A DNA stretch of 64,000 nucleotides from assembly GCA_019745565.1 (NCBI GenBank), contig JAIESW010000056.1, positions 1 through 64,000 on the forward strand. The letters are read 5' to 3'. Below are positions 48,531 to 57,958 of the stretch, in pieces. This DNA comes from Burkholderiales bacterium (GTDB lineage Bacteria > Pseudomonadota > Gammaproteobacteria > Burkholderiales > Ga0077523). A model generated the notes under the pieces. That model saw only the letters and a program-made list of their open reading frames with translations. It was not told the origin of the DNA and did not search any database. How positions within the stretch are numbered: the first letter of the stretch is position 1; the number at the start of each line of letters is the position of its first letter. A program made the translations under genes and the position numbers.

Positions 48531-49060
48531 TGGTGGAACAGAATCTCGAAGACAAAGCGCGGCGCGTCCGCATCGCCGTGTTCGACGTGGACGGCGTGAT
48601 GACCGACGGTACGCTCTACCTGGACGACGACGGTCGCGAACTGAAGGGTTTCAATTCACTCGACGGCCACGGTCTCAAGATGCTCGCCGCGAGCGGCGTC
48701 ATGCTCGCGATCCTGACCGGCCGCACCTCGCGCTGCGTCGAGCACCGCGCCGCCAATCTCGGCATCACGCTGGTCCGACAAGGCGTCGAGGACAAGCTCG
48801 AGTGCTTCGCTGCGATGCTGGCGGATCTGGGGCTCGAACCGGCCGAGGCCGCCTACATGGGCGACGACGTGGTGGATCTGCCGGTGCTGCGCCGATGCGG
48901 ACTGGCAGTCACCGTACCCGAAGGGCACGAACTGGTGCGGCGGCATGCGCACTACATCACCCGGGCCGGCGGTGGCCGCGGCGCCGTGCGCGAAGCCTGC
49001 GAGTTCATCATGCGCGCCCAAGGCACGCTCGATGCCCGCATGGAGAAATATCTCGCATGA
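48530..49060 (+). CDS. kdsC: KDO-8-phosphate phosphatase
   Basis: Removes phosphate from KDO-8-P. The 176-aa HAD-family C0 phosphatase has catalytic FDVDGVMTDG at residues 18-27, LTGR motif II and GDDVVDLPVL motif IV. The GTG start at 48530 shares one base with the kdsD stop; the lptC start overlaps its own stop. Confidence 0.96.
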   Translation: MVEQNLEDKARRVRIAVFDVDGVMTDGTLYLDDDGRELKGFNSLDGHGLKMLAASGVMLAILTGRTSRCVEHRAANLGITLVRQGVEDKLECFAAMLADLGLEPAEAAYMGDDVVDLPVLRRCGLAVTVPEGHELVRRHAHYITRAGGGRGAVREACEFIMRAQGTLDARMEKYLA

Positions 49061-49650
49061 GCGGCCGCTTCGTCCGATGGTACCCGGTGGTGTTCCTGGC
49101 CCTGCTCGCGGCGCTCACGGTATGGATCGACCAGCGGGTCCAGCCGCCACCGCCGGTGCGCGACGGCAGCACCCGGCACGACCCGGACTTCATCATCGAC
49201 AACTTCTCCGCGACGCGCATGAATCCGGACGGGTCGCAGCGGCACTCGGTGCAGGGCACCAAGATGACCCACTACCCGGACGACAACAGCACCCACGTCG
49301 AGACGCCGCGTTTCATCCACTACGACTACGAGACGGCTCCCGTGCGGGTGACCGCGAACCGGGCCCTGGTATCGCGCAACGGCGAGAACGTCTACTTCAT
49401 CGGCGATGTCCGAATCATCCGTGAGCCGTACGACGATCAGAACGAGATGCGGCTCGACACGGAGTTTCTGCATATCATCCCGGATCTCGACCTCGCGCAG
49501 ACCGACAAGCCCGTCAAGATGACGACGGGGGCTTCGCAGGTCGACGCGGTGGGACTCGAATTCGACAACCGGGCGCGCATCCTCAAGCTCCGCTCCAACG
49601 TGAAGGTGACCTATGCTTCGCCGGTCGGCATCCCGCATCTCGGCCGCTAG
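49057..49650 (+). CDS. lptC: LPS export protein LptC
   Basis: The bitopic inner-membrane part of the LPS bridge. The 197-aa protein has one membrane helix at about 7-25 and a periplasmic beta-jellyroll (FIIDNFSATRMNPDG, YPDDNSTHVETPRFIHYD). The start is the ATG at 49057 overlapping kdsC; the open frame upstream is not part of the gene. Its last 38 bases overlap lptA. Confidence 0.93.
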   Translation: MSGRFVRWYPVVFLALLAALTVWIDQRVQPPPPVRDGSTRHDPDFIIDNFSATRMNPDGSQRHSVQGTKMTHYPDDNSTHVETPRFIHYDYETAPVRVTANRALVSRNGENVYFIGDVRIIREPYDDQNEMRLDTEFLHIIPDLDLAQTDKPVKMTTGASQVDAVGLEFDNRARILKLRSNVKVTYASPVGIPHLGR

Positions 49651-50227
49651 TCTGGCTCTGACCGCCGCGCTCGGTTGCGGAACGGTGCTGGCCGACAAGA
49701 CCGACCGCGAGAAGCCCGTCAATGTCGAGGCCGACCGCATGCTGGTGGACGACGCCAAGAAGGAATCGGTCTTCGAGGGCAACGTGGTCGTCACCCAGGG
49801 GACCCTGCAGCTGCGCGGCGATCGGGTGATCGTCCGGCAGGACGGCGAGGGGTTCAGCTACGGCATCGCCTACGGCAAGCCGGCCACCTTCCGCCAGAAG
49901 CGCGAGGGTTACGACGAGTACATCGACGGCTACGCCGAGCGGCTGGAGTACGACGGCCGCAAGGATCTGCTGCAGATGTTCGCCGCCGCCAAGCTCACCA
50001 AGGGCACCGACGAAGTTCAGGGCGACTACATCTCCTACAACGCCAAGACCGAGTTCTTCCAGGTGCTGGGCCGGGGCAAGGTTGACCCCACTGATCCCAA
50101 CGCCCGGGTTCGCGCGGTGATCCAGCCGAAACCCAAGGCGCCTCCTGCGCCCGGGACCCCTGAGGCCGCAAGCAGCGGCACGCAGCTCAAGTCGGCGCCG
50201 GACCTGAACAAACCTCCGAAGCCGTGA
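49613..50227 (+). CDS. lptA: LPS transport periplasmic protein LptA
   Basis: The periplasmic bridge protein. The 204-aa protein has a signal peptide ending near VLADKTD and an OstA-like beta-jellyroll ([31 protein letters not shown]). A proline/lysine-rich tail after about residue 165 is longer than in E. coli LptA. The 38-base overlap with lptC suggests coupled translation. Confidence 0.94.
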   Translation: MLRRSASRISAASLALTAALGCGTVLADKTDREKPVNVEADRMLVDDAKKESVFEGNVVVTQGTLQLRGDRVIVRQDGEGFSYGIAYGKPATFRQKREGYDEYIDGYAERLEYDGRKDLLQMFAAAKLTKGTDEVQGDYISYNAKTEFFQVLGRGKVDPTDPNARVRAVIQPKPKAPPAPGTPEAASSGTQLKSAPDLNKPPKP

Positions 50228-50994
50228 ACGCGCCCGCAACCGAGATCCCGCCTGTGAGCACCGCCGCCGAGTTGAACGAACTCCGCGCGACCTCGCTCAA
50301 GAAGCGCTACAAGGCGCGAACGGTGGTGAAAGACGTCTCTTTGGACGTGAAAAGCGGAGAAGTCGTGGGATTGCTGGGTCCCAACGGCGCCGGCAAGACC
50401 ACCTGCTTCTACATGATCGTGGGCTTGGTGCCGCTGGACAGCGGGCAGATCGTCCTCGACCAGCAGGACGTCTCCCGCATGCCCATTCACAAGCGGGCAC
50501 GGCTCGGTCTTTCCTATCTGCCCCAGGAACCGTCCATCTTCCGCAAGCTGACCGTGGCGGAGAACGTCCGGGCGGTCCTCGAACTGCGCGACCTCAAGGA
50601 AGCCGAGATCGCCGAGAAGCTCGATGCCCTGCTGCACGAACTCCATGTGGTCCACCTGAAGAACAGTCCGGCGATCAGCCTTTCGGGCGGCGAACGGCGC
50701 CGGGTCGAGATCGCGCGGGCGCTGGCCGGGGAGCCCCGTTTCATCCTGCTGGACGAGCCCTTCGCCGGCGTCGATCCGATCGCCGTGATCGAGATCCAGC
50801 GGATCATCCGCTTCCTCAAGGAGCGCGGCATCGGCGTCCTCATCACCGACCACAACGTTCGGGAGACCCTCGGGATCTGCGACCGCGCTTACATTATTAA
50901 CGACGGCTCGGTACTTGCTTGCGGTCACCCCGAGGAGATCGTCTATAATGAGGCTGTGCGTAAGGTCTATCTCGGCGAACACTTCAGGCTTTAG
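50224..50994 (+). CDS. lptB: LPS export ABC ATPase LptB
   Basis: Drives LPS extraction with LptFG, which are not in the window. The 256-aa protein has Walker [10 protein letters not shown], signature LSGGERRR, Walker [14 protein letters not shown] and the H-loop ITDHNVRE. The start is a GTG overlapping the lptA stop. Confidence 0.97.
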   Translation: MNAPATEIPPVSTAAELNELRATSLKKRYKARTVVKDVSLDVKSGEVVGLLGPNGAGKTTCFYMIVGLVPLDSGQIVLDQQDVSRMPIHKRARLGLSYLPQEPSIFRKLTVAENVRAVLELRDLKEAEIAEKLDALLHELHVVHLKNSPAISLSGGERRRVEIARALAGEPRFILLDEPFAGVDPIAVIEIQRIIRFLKERGIGVLITDHNVRETLGICDRAYIINDGSVLACGHPEEIVYNEAVRKVYLGEHFRL

Positions 50995-51046
50995 AGCCTG
51001 AGCCCCTCCAGTCCCCTGCGGGTCCCAGGTCCTTGCCGCGGTTGCC

Positions 51047-52564
51047 ATGAAGCACTCCCTGCAGCTCAAGCTTTCCCAGCACCTCACGCTGACACCGCAG
51101 CTGCAGCAATCGATCCGCTTGCTGCAGCTTTCGACCCTGGAACTCAACCAGGAGCTCGAGCGCTTCCTCCAGGAAAATCCGCTCCTCGAACGCGAGGAGG
51201 AGGACGGCGAAGAGGGCGCACCACCGGCCACGCCGACTGCCGAAGCAGCCCCCGAGCCGCCGCCTGATCTTCCGAGCGAGATCCCGAGCGACATCCCGTC
51301 GGAGATCTCGACCAGTTCCGCCTCCGAAGGCGACGGCGACGAAGTACCCGACGCGCCGGAGGCCGCCGAGTCCACCGAGCGCGAGTCCATGGACGACGCC
51401 GACTGGCTCGACGAAGGCAGCTACGGCAACAGCGGCAGCCCAGAGGGCGAGGAATCCGACTATCCGCAGATGCCGGCCGGCACCACCAGCCTGCGCGAGC
51501 ACTTGCTATGGCAGGTCAACCTCATGAACCTGCCCCATCGCGACAAGCAGATGGCGGCGATCATCGTCGACTCGCTCGACGACAACGGCTACATGAAGCA
51601 GGACCTGGCCGAGCTGGCCGAAATGCTGCCGGCGGAGATCGAGGCCGACGAGGAGGATCTTCTGATCGCCTTGCGCCACGTCCAGAACCTCGATCCGCCC
51701 GGTGTCGCCGCGCGCGATCTGGGCGAGTGTCTCGCCCTGCAGCTGGAAGCTTTGCCCCAGGACACGCCTTGGCGCACCGAAGCGTTGAACGTCGTGCGAC
51801 AGCAGCTCGACGCGCTCGCCGGGCGCGACTACGCGAAGCTGAAGAAAGCCTTGAAGTGCGACGACAACGCGCTGCGCGAAGTGCAGAGGCTGATCACCGG
51901 TCTCAACCCCCGACCTGGGGCGCGCTTCTCCACCGAAGAGCCGCGGTACGTGGTTTCCGACGTGATCGTGCGCAAGCTGAAGGGCATGTGGGTCGCGTCG
52001 CTCAATCCGGACGCGATGCCCAAGCTGCGCATCAACCGCATGTACGCCGACATCCTGTCGCGCAACCGCGACGCGAGCCACCAGCAGCTCGCCGGCCAGT
52101 TGCAGGAAGCGAAGTGGCTCATCAAGAACGTCCAGCAGCGCTTCGACACCATCCTGCGGGTCTCGCAGTGCATCGTCGACCGCCAGCGGCATTTCTTCGA
52201 GCATGGCGAAGTCGCGATGCGGCCGCTGGTGCTGCGCGAGATTGCCGAGATCCTCGGCCTGCACGAGTCCACGGTCTCGCGCGTGACGACCCAGAAGTTC
52301 ATGTTCACGCCGCGCGGCATCTTCGAGTTGAAGTACTTCTTCGGCAGCCACGTCACCACCGAGACCGGTGGCGCATGTTCCGCCACCGCGATTCGTGCCC
52401 TGATCAAGCAGCTGGTGGGCGAGGAAGACACCAAACGCCCGCTGTCCGACAGCCAGATCTCCGAGATCCTGGGCAAGCAGGGCATCGTGGTGGCGCGCCG
52501 TACCATCGCGAAGTATCGCGAGTCCCTGCAGATCCTGCCGGTCAACCTGCGCAAGTCGATCTGA
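51047..52564 (+). CDS. rpoN: RNA polymerase sigma-54 factor
   Basis: The sigma factor for the TGGCACG-N4-TTGC promoters. The 505-aa protein has the Gln/Leu-rich region I (starts MKHSLQLKLSQHLTLTPQLQQS), an acidic region II longer than usual (about 52-145), the core-binding domain, a helix-turn-helix (LGLHESTVSRVT) and the RpoN box ARRTIAKYRESL. It gives the cell the sigma factor needed by the regulator at 22964. Confidence 0.98.
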   Translation: MKHSLQLKLSQHLTLTPQLQQSIRLLQLSTLELNQELERFLQENPLLEREEEDGEEGAPPATPTAEAAPEPPPDLPSEIPSDIPSEISTSSASEGDGDEVPDAPEAAESTERESMDDADWLDEGSYGNSGSPEGEESDYPQMPAGTTSLREHLLWQVNLMNLPHRDKQMAAIIVDSLDDNGYMKQDLAELAEMLPAEIEADEEDLLIALRHVQNLDPPGVAARDLGECLALQLEALPQDTPWRTEALNVVRQQLDALAGRDYAKLKKALKCDDNALREVQRLITGLNPRPGARFSTEEPRYVVSDVIVRKLKGMWVASLNPDAMPKLRINRMYADILSRNRDASHQQLAGQLQEAKWLIKNVQQRFDTILRVSQCIVDRQRHFFEHGEVAMRPLVLREIAEILGLHESTVSRVTTQKFMFTPRGIFELKYFFGSHVTTETGGACSATAIRALIKQLVGEEDTKRPLSDSQISEILGKQGIVVARRTIAKYRESLQILPVNLRKSI

Positions 52565-52614
52565 ACGAATTCACTGCGCCGCTCCGGAGCCGGACGCGTA
52601 AAAACTTTTCCGCC

Positions 52615-53100
52615 ATGAGCCTGATCACGCCGCTGCTGCCCGTCACCCGCGTACTGGCCGATCTGGACGTCTCCAGCAAGAAGCGCGTCTTCGAACACGC
52701 CGGCCAGCTCTACGAAAACACGCTCGGCCTGTCGCGCGGGCAGGTCTACGACAGCCTGTTCGCGCGTGAACGCCTCGGCTCCACCGGTCTCGGTCATGGG
52801 GTGGCCGTACCGCACGGCCGGGTGAAGGGCCTGAAGGAAGCCGCCGCCGCATTCGTCCGCACCCGGCACCCGATCCCGTTCGAGGCGCCGGACGGCAATC
52901 CGGTCAACCTGATCTTCATCCTGCTGGTGCCCGAGAAGGCCACGGACATGCACCTGCAGATCCTGTCCGAACTCGCGGAGATGTTCAGCGACCGCGAGAT
53001 GCGCCGCAGCCTCGTCGAGCCGCTCGACGCAGCGGCCCTTCAGCGCATCATCACCGCCTGGCAACCCCATGCCCCAGGTCAGCATCGCGCAGCTGTTTGA
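52615..53100 (+). CDS. ptsN: PTS IIA-like nitrogen-regulatory protein
   Basis: EIIA-Ntr, a phosphorylation-controlled regulator of potassium and nitrogen balance. The 161-aa protein has the phospho-acceptor His in LGHGVAVPHGRV and the ILLVPEKATDMHLQILSELAEMF region. It follows rpoN directly with a 50-base gap; the hpf gene that usually lies between them is absent. It overlaps hprK by 32 bases. Confidence 0.95.
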   Translation: MSLITPLLPVTRVLADLDVSSKKRVFEHAGQLYENTLGLSRGQVYDSLFARERLGSTGLGHGVAVPHGRVKGLKEAAAAFVRTRHPIPFEAPDGNPVNLIFILLVPEKATDMHLQILSELAEMFSDREMRRSLVEPLDAAALQRIITAWQPHAPGQHRAAV

Positions 53101-54016
53101 GGACAATCGCGCCGAGCTGAAGCTCGCCTGGCTGCAGGGCGACCGCGACACCTGTCCCGATCTCGACTCGAAGCGCATCAACAGCTCGAGCAAGGGGCTG
53201 ACCGGGCACCTCAACTTCATCCACCCGAACTGGGTGCAGATCTTCAGCCATACCGAGGCGGAGTACTTCCAGAGCCTCGACGAGAAGGCGCGCCGGCAGG
53301 TGCTCGACTATCTCGCCACCAGCGGCATGGCCTGCCTGATCCTCTCCGACGGCGAACACGCACCCGAAGTGCTCGCGAGCCTGTCGAGCGCGCTCAACGT
53401 GCCGATGCTGTCGAGCCCGCTGCCGAGCCTGCAGATCATCTGGGTGCTGCGTACCTACCTCGGCCGCGTACTCGCCGAGTTCGTCACGCGCCACGGGGTG
53501 ATGCTCGATGTGCTCGGCATGGGCGTGCTGATCGTGGGCGACAGCGGTGTGGGCAAGAGCGAGCTCGCGCTCGAGCTCATCACACGCGGCAGCGGCCTGG
53601 TGGCCGACGACGTCACCGAGCTCTACCACATCGCGCCGCAGACGCTCGAAGCGCGCTGCCCGGAGATGCTGAAGGACTTCCTCGAGGTGCGCGGCCTGGG
53701 CATGCTCAACATCCGCACCATCTTCGGCGAAACCGCGGTGCGTCAGCGCAAGAACCTGAAGCTGATCGTGCAGCTCGAGCGTCCGGTGGGTGGCAGCATC
53801 CCGGGGCTCGAACGCCTGCCGCTCAATGCCGGTTCCGACGAGATCATGGGCGTGTCGATACGCAAGGTGCAGCTCCCGGTGGCGGCGGGTCGCAACCTCG
53901 CGGTCCTGGTCGAAGCCGCCGTGCGCAACTACGTGCTGCAGTTGCGCGGGATCGACAGCACACGCGAATTCATCCAGCGCCAGGAACAGCATCTCGGCGA
54001 CGACGAGGGCAACTAG
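53069..54016 (+). CDS. hprK: HPr kinase/phosphorylase
   Basis: Phosphorylates and dephosphorylates HPr on serine. The 315-aa protein has Walker [10 protein letters not shown] in the kinase domain and the family signature [16 protein letters not shown]. Typical of betaproteobacteria, where HPrK works with an incomplete PTS. Genes for HPr and EI are not in the window. Confidence 0.97.
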   Translation: MPQVSIAQLFEDNRAELKLAWLQGDRDTCPDLDSKRINSSSKGLTGHLNFIHPNWVQIFSHTEAEYFQSLDEKARRQVLDYLATSGMACLILSDGEHAPEVLASLSSALNVPMLSSPLPSLQIIWVLRTYLGRVLAEFVTRHGVMLDVLGMGVLIVGDSGVGKSELALELITRGSGLVADDVTELYHIAPQTLEARCPEMLKDFLEVRGLGMLNIRTIFGETAVRQRKNLKLIVQLERPVGGSIPGLERLPLNAGSDEIMGVSIRKVQLPVAAGRNLAVLVEAAVRNYVLQLRGIDSTREFIQRQEQHLGDDEGN

Positions 54017-54059
54017 ACCGGATGGACATCTCCCGCGCACGCTTCGGGCGACACTGACG

Positions 54060-54908
54060 ATGCAGCTCGTCCTGATCAGCGGTCTCTCCGGCTCCGGCAA
54101 GAGCATCGCGCTCAACGTGCTCGAGGACAGCGGGTACTACGTGGTCGACAATCTGCCGGCAAAGCTGCTGGTGGAGCTGGTGGACCATCTGGCCGAAGCG
54201 GGCAAGGAGCAGGTCGCGATCAGCGTGGACGTGCGCAGCGGCCACGGACTGGACGAGATTCCGAAGGTGCGCGAGGCGCTGCGCCGGCGCGATCTCGACA
54301 TCAAGATCCTGTTCCTCGACGCCAAGACCGAAACGCTGGTCAAGCGCTTCTCGGAGACGCGTCGCCGCCACCCGCTGTCGGACGAGAACCGGACGCTCAC
54401 CGAATCCATCGAGCGCGAACGCGAGCTGCTGGCGCCGGTCATCTCCATCGCGCATCGCATCGACACCAGCGACCTGTCGGCCAACACCCTGCGCGCCTGG
54501 GTGAAGGAATTCGTGGACATCCGCGCGACCGCCGGCCTGACGGTGCTGTTCGAATCCTTCGGGTTCAAACACGGCATCCCGCTCGACGCCGATTTCGTGT
54601 TCGACGTGCGCTGCCTGCCCAATCCCCACTACGACGAGAAACTGCGGCCGCTCACCGGACGCGACGCGCCCGTGATCAAGTTCCTCGAGGGCGAGCCCAG
54701 CGTGCACCAGATGCTGGGCGACATCCGGCGCTTCCTCGCACGCTGGCTGCCTTCCTTCGCCGCGGACAACCGCAGCTACGTGACGATCGGCATCGGCTGC
54801 ACCGGTGGCCGGCACCGGTCGGTCTACCTCGTGAATACGCTCGCACACGAGTTCGCAAGCGAGTATCGGGTCCTGCAGCGGCACCGCGAACTCGGATCGG
54901 AATCGTGA
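54060..54908 (+). CDS. rapZ: RNase adapter / nucleotide-binding protein RapZ
   Basis: In enterobacteria RapZ guides RNase E to GlmZ to control glucosamine-6-P synthase. The 282-aa protein has Walker A GLSGSGKS, a [12 protein letters not shown] segment and the C-terminal signature [14 protein letters not shown]. The in-frame ATG at 54060 gives the MQLVLISG family start. Whether it has an sRNA partner here cannot be seen. Confidence 0.96.
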   Translation: MQLVLISGLSGSGKSIALNVLEDSGYYVVDNLPAKLLVELVDHLAEAGKEQVAISVDVRSGHGLDEIPKVREALRRRDLDIKILFLDAKTETLVKRFSETRRRHPLSDENRTLTESIERERELLAPVISIAHRIDTSDLSANTLRAWVKEFVDIRATAGLTVLFESFGFKHGIPLDADFVFDVRCLPNPHYDEKLRPLTGRDAPVIKFLEGEPSVHQMLGDIRRFLARWLPSFAADNRSYVTIGIGCTGGRHRSVYLVNTLAHEFASEYRVLQRHRELGSES

Positions 54909-55513
54909 ACACCGCGGGCGCAAGGATCACTAAAGCTTTGCACCGCTGCCGTTTCATCGGGGCGGCCTTCGCACTCGCCGCATCCGTGACCGCGGGCGCC
55001 GCCGACTGGCAGCGCGTCCCGTCGGTCGGCAACGACCAGCATTTCTATGACCGCAGCAAGGTGACCATTGCCGGCGACGAGGTCACCTACTGGCGCAAGG
55101 TGGTGTTCGCCAAGCCCGTGCGCGTGAAGGCGGGAACGGCCAGGATCGCCCTGTACCGCGAACGGATGCACTGCCGCGACCACACCCTGCGTGCACTGTC
55201 GTGGCAACTGCTGGCCGACGAAGGCGCGGTGATCGAGGCATCCACGGCACCGGAACCCGAACCGACGCCGGTGGTGCCGGAGACGGTGGGTGACCGGTTC
55301 CAGGCCGTCATGTGTGCGCTGGTGGATTCCGCCCGGCTGAGGGACGCAGAGATCGCACGGGACGAATCGCAGCTCGCGGCGCGCCGCAAGGAACTGGAGA
55401 CGCTGAAGGCCGAGGTGGACCGGCTCGAAGCAACACTCGGCCGATTGCGCAGCGAAGCGGCCGCCATGCTCCCGAAACCCGAGACCCCGCCCGAAACCCC
55501 GCCGAAGCAATGA
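54905..55513 (+). CDS. CNP1/surface-adhesin-E-like exported protein
   Basis: A 202-aa exported protein of uncertain role. A signal peptide ends near [10 protein letters not shown]. The middle resembles CNP1/surface-adhesin E-like domains ([26 protein letters not shown]). A coiled coil fills about 145-190 and the tail is proline-rich. The start is a GTG overlapping rapZ; its stop overlaps ubiX. Confidence 0.75.
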   Translation: MNTAGARITKALHRCRFIGAAFALAASVTAGAADWQRVPSVGNDQHFYDRSKVTIAGDEVTYWRKVVFAKPVRVKAGTARIALYRERMHCRDHTLRALSWQLLADEGAVIEASTAPEPEPTPVVPETVGDRFQAVMCALVDSARLRDAEIARDESQLAARRKELETLKAEVDRLEATLGRLRSEAAAMLPKPETPPETPPKQ

Positions 55514-56133
55514 CCGACCGCACCATCGCTCTCGCACTCACGGGTGCGTCCGGCATGCCGTACGGTCTGCGGTTGCTCGAGTGCCTGATCGCGAGCGGCG
55601 CCCGGGTGTGGCTCCTCTACTCCCAGGTGGCGCAGATCGTCGCCCGGCAGGAACTGGATCTCAAGCTGCCGACGCAACCGCGCGAGGCGCAGCGTCATTT
55701 CTCCAAGCTCTACGGCGCTCGCGCCGGCCAGCTCGAGGTGTTCGGCCGCGAGGACTGGTTCGCGCCGATCGCCTCCGGATCGAATCCGGCGGATGCCATG
55801 GCCATCTGCCCTTGCTCCATGGGCACGCTGGCCGCGGTGGCCGCGGGACTCGCGAACACGCTCATCGAACGCGCCGCGGACGTGATGCTGAAGGAATCGC
55901 GCAAGCTGGTGCTGGTGCCACGGGAGACGCCCCTCTCGGCGATCCATTTGGAGAACATGCTGCGCCTGCAGCGTGCCGGCGCGATCATCCTGCCGGCCAA
56001 TCCCGGCTTCTACCATCGCCCCCAGTCGGTCGCGGAACTGGTCGACTTCGTGGTGGCGCGGGTCCTCGATCAGTTGAGCGTCCCCCACGATCTCATGCAG
56101 CGCTGGGGTGCAGCGCCGCCCGAAATCGATTAG
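55510..56133 (+). CDS. ubiX: flavin prenyltransferase UbiX
   Basis: Makes the prenylated FMN cofactor for UbiD in ubiquinone synthesis. The 207-aa protein has LTGASGMPYGLRLLE at the N-terminus and PCSMGTLAAVAAGLANTLI with the ERAADVMLKESRKLVLVPRETPL signature. It overlaps the preceding gene by 4 bases. UbiD is not in the window. Confidence 0.97.
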   Translation: MTDRTIALALTGASGMPYGLRLLECLIASGARVWLLYSQVAQIVARQELDLKLPTQPREAQRHFSKLYGARAGQLEVFGREDWFAPIASGSNPADAMAICPCSMGTLAAVAAGLANTLIERAADVMLKESRKLVLVPRETPLSAIHLENMLRLQRAGAIILPANPGFYHRPQSVAELVDFVVARVLDQLSVPHDLMQRWGAAPPEID

Positions 56134-56137
56134 CCGC

Positions 56138-56725
56138 ATGCCGAACGAACGCAAGCTCGAGTTGCCGATCTTTCCGCTCAACACGGTGTTGTTCCCCGGC
56201 GGCATGCTGCCGCTCAAGATCTTCGAACAGCGCTACCTCGACATGACCAAGGCCTGTCTGCGGGACGGCACGCATTTCGGCGTGTGCCTGATCAACGACG
56301 GACAGGAAGTGGGAGCGCCCGCGATCCCGGCGGAGGTGGGAACCATCGCTCACATCGAGCGCTGGGACATGCCGCAGCTCGGCATCTTCCATCTCGTGAC
56401 GCAGGGTGCGGAACGGTTCCGCATCCTGTCGACCGAGACGACGTCGAGCGGCCTGATCGTGGGCGAAGTGGCGACCCTCGATCCGGAGCCCGGCGCACCT
56501 GTCGCGGAACGACACGGTCAATGCGTCGAAGTGCTGCGGCAATTGGTGGAGCGGTTCGGCGACGAACACTTTCCGCCGCCGCACCGGTACGACGACGCTT
56601 CGTGGGTGAGCTACCGGCTGGCGGAGATCCTGCCGATCGATCGGTTCGAGAAGCAGCGGATGCTGGTGGCGAACGATGCGATTGCGCGGTTGGATCGGGT
56701 GCTGCATCTGTTGAAGCGAGGGTGA
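56138..56725 (+). CDS. LON N-terminal-domain protein (no ATPase or protease domain)
   Basis: A 195-aa stand-alone LON substrate-binding domain (LELPIFPLNTVLFPGGMLPLKIFEQRYLDM is the hallmark). The AAA+ and Ser-Lys protease parts of Lon are absent. Such proteins are common in betaproteobacteria; their function is not settled. The ATG at 56138 is 4 bases after the ubiX stop and is preferred over the in-frame ATG at 56108. Confidence 0.88.
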   Translation: MPNERKLELPIFPLNTVLFPGGMLPLKIFEQRYLDMTKACLRDGTHFGVCLINDGQEVGAPAIPAEVGTIAHIERWDMPQLGIFHLVTQGAERFRILSTETTSSGLIVGEVATLDPEPGAPVAERHGQCVEVLRQLVERFGDEHFPPPHRYDDASWVSYRLAEILPIDRFEKQRMLVANDAIARLDRVLHLLKRG

Positions 56726-56732
56726 AGCTTGA

Positions 56733-56879
56733 AACACGAAGGGCGCGAAGAGCACGAAGGCCCACGAAGAATGTCGGGCTCGCTGGGTGAAAAATTCGCC
56801 GAACCGGGACAACCGAGTCGGTGACTCGGCAACCCATCTTTGGCTTCGTGTCCTTCGTGACCTTCGCGTCCTTCGTGTT
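56733..56879. repeat. inverted CTTCGTG repeats between convergent genes
   Basis: Two arms, 56733-56769 and 56844-56879, match in inverted orientation over about 36 bases. Each is built of four CTTCG(T/C)G heptamers at 9-10 base spacing, and the interior is 74 bases. The right arm reaches the mutY stop codon. It may be a bidirectional terminator or a dispersed MITE-like repeat. Confidence 0.8.
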
Positions 56880-57958
56880 CAACGCTTTGTCTTTTCACTA
56901 TCCAACACCATCAGCAGCTTCCGAATAGGCGCCGGCACCGCCGCCCCGATCGCATCGGCAACCGGCAGCCACAGACGTCCCGGCGCATTCGCCTGAGGCG
57001 TGAGCGCAGTCACCGCTGCCAGCCACGGCCGCAATCGCAGCCGGAAATGCGTGAACCCATGCTCGATCGGCTCCAGCACCTCGACCGGCGCGATGGCCGC
57101 CCCGTAGCGTTGAGCGCTCACGTGTCGCGGATCTTCGTCCACCGCGAGTTCGGGAAAGCTCCAAAGCCCGCCCCAGATGCCCGTCGGCGGCCGCTTCTCC
57201 AGCATCACCTCACCGGCGCGTGCCAGCACCAGCAATGCCGTTTCCCGCTGCGGCAGCACCTTAGCCGGCCGTGCGGCAGGCAGACGATCCGTCAGGCCGT
57301 CGCGCCGTGCAACACAGTCGGACGCCACGGGACACGCCTCGCAACGCGGTCGCGTCCGCGTGCACACCTGACTGCCCAGGTCCATCAGGCCTTGCGTGTA
57401 GGCCTCGATGTCGTGGTCCGGCAGCAACCGCTCCGCGGCCTCCCATAGCGACACCTGCACTTTCGCATCGCCGGGCCAGCCGCTCACGCCCAGCCAGCGC
57501 GCAAGCACGCGCTTCACGTTGCCGTCGAGGATCGCCGCGCGCTCACCGAACGCGAACGCGGCAATGGCAGCCGCGGTCGAGCGGCCCACACCCGGCAACC
57601 CGGCCAGCGCTTCGGCCGTCGAGGGAAACACACCGTCATGCTGCTCGACCACCACTTGAGCAGCGCGATGGAGGTTGCGCGCACGCGCGTAGTAACCCAG
57701 GCCGCTCCAGTGCGCAAGCACATCGTCCTCGTGCGCGCCGGCGAGCGCACGGACATCGGGGAAACGCGCCATGAACCGCGCGTAGTAGGGAATGACCGCC
57801 GTCACCTGGGTCTGCTGGAGCATGATCTCCGAAACCCAGAGGTAGTAAGGATCGTTCGTGCCTTGCCACGGCAGATCGTGCCGACCATGCAACCGCTGCC
57901 ATGCGACCAGCCGGCTCGCGAACGGCTCGCGATCGACTCCGGCTGTCACCGCGGTCAT
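56879..57958 (-). CDS. mutY: A/G-specific adenine glycosylase
   Basis: Excises adenine mispaired with 8-oxoguanine. The 359-aa protein has the catalytic Glu in LWVSEIMLQQTQV, the helix-hairpin-helix LPGVGRSTAAAI and catalytic Asp in ILDGNVKRVLAR. The four-cysteine Fe-S cluster lies at CTRTRPRCEACPVASDC, and a C-terminal NUDIX-like domain recognises 8-oxoG. The start overlaps the cyclase stop (ATGA). Confidence 0.97.
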   Translation of the reverse strand: MTAVTAGVDREPFASRLVAWQRLHGRHDLPWQGTNDPYYLWVSEIMLQQTQVTAVIPYYARFMARFPDVRALAGAHEDDVLAHWSGLGYYARARNLHRAAQVVVEQHDGVFPSTAEALAGLPGVGRSTAAAIAAFAFGERAAILDGNVKRVLARWLGVSGWPGDAKVQVSLWEAAERLLPDHDIEAYTQGLMDLGSQVCTRTRPRCEACPVASDCVARRDGLTDRLPAARPAKVLPQRETALLVLARAGEVMLEKRPPTGIWGGLWSFPELAVDEDPRHVSAQRYGAAIAPVEVLEPIEHGFTHFRLRLRPWLAAVTALTPQANAPGRLWLPVADAIGAAVPAPIRKLLMVLDSEKTKR

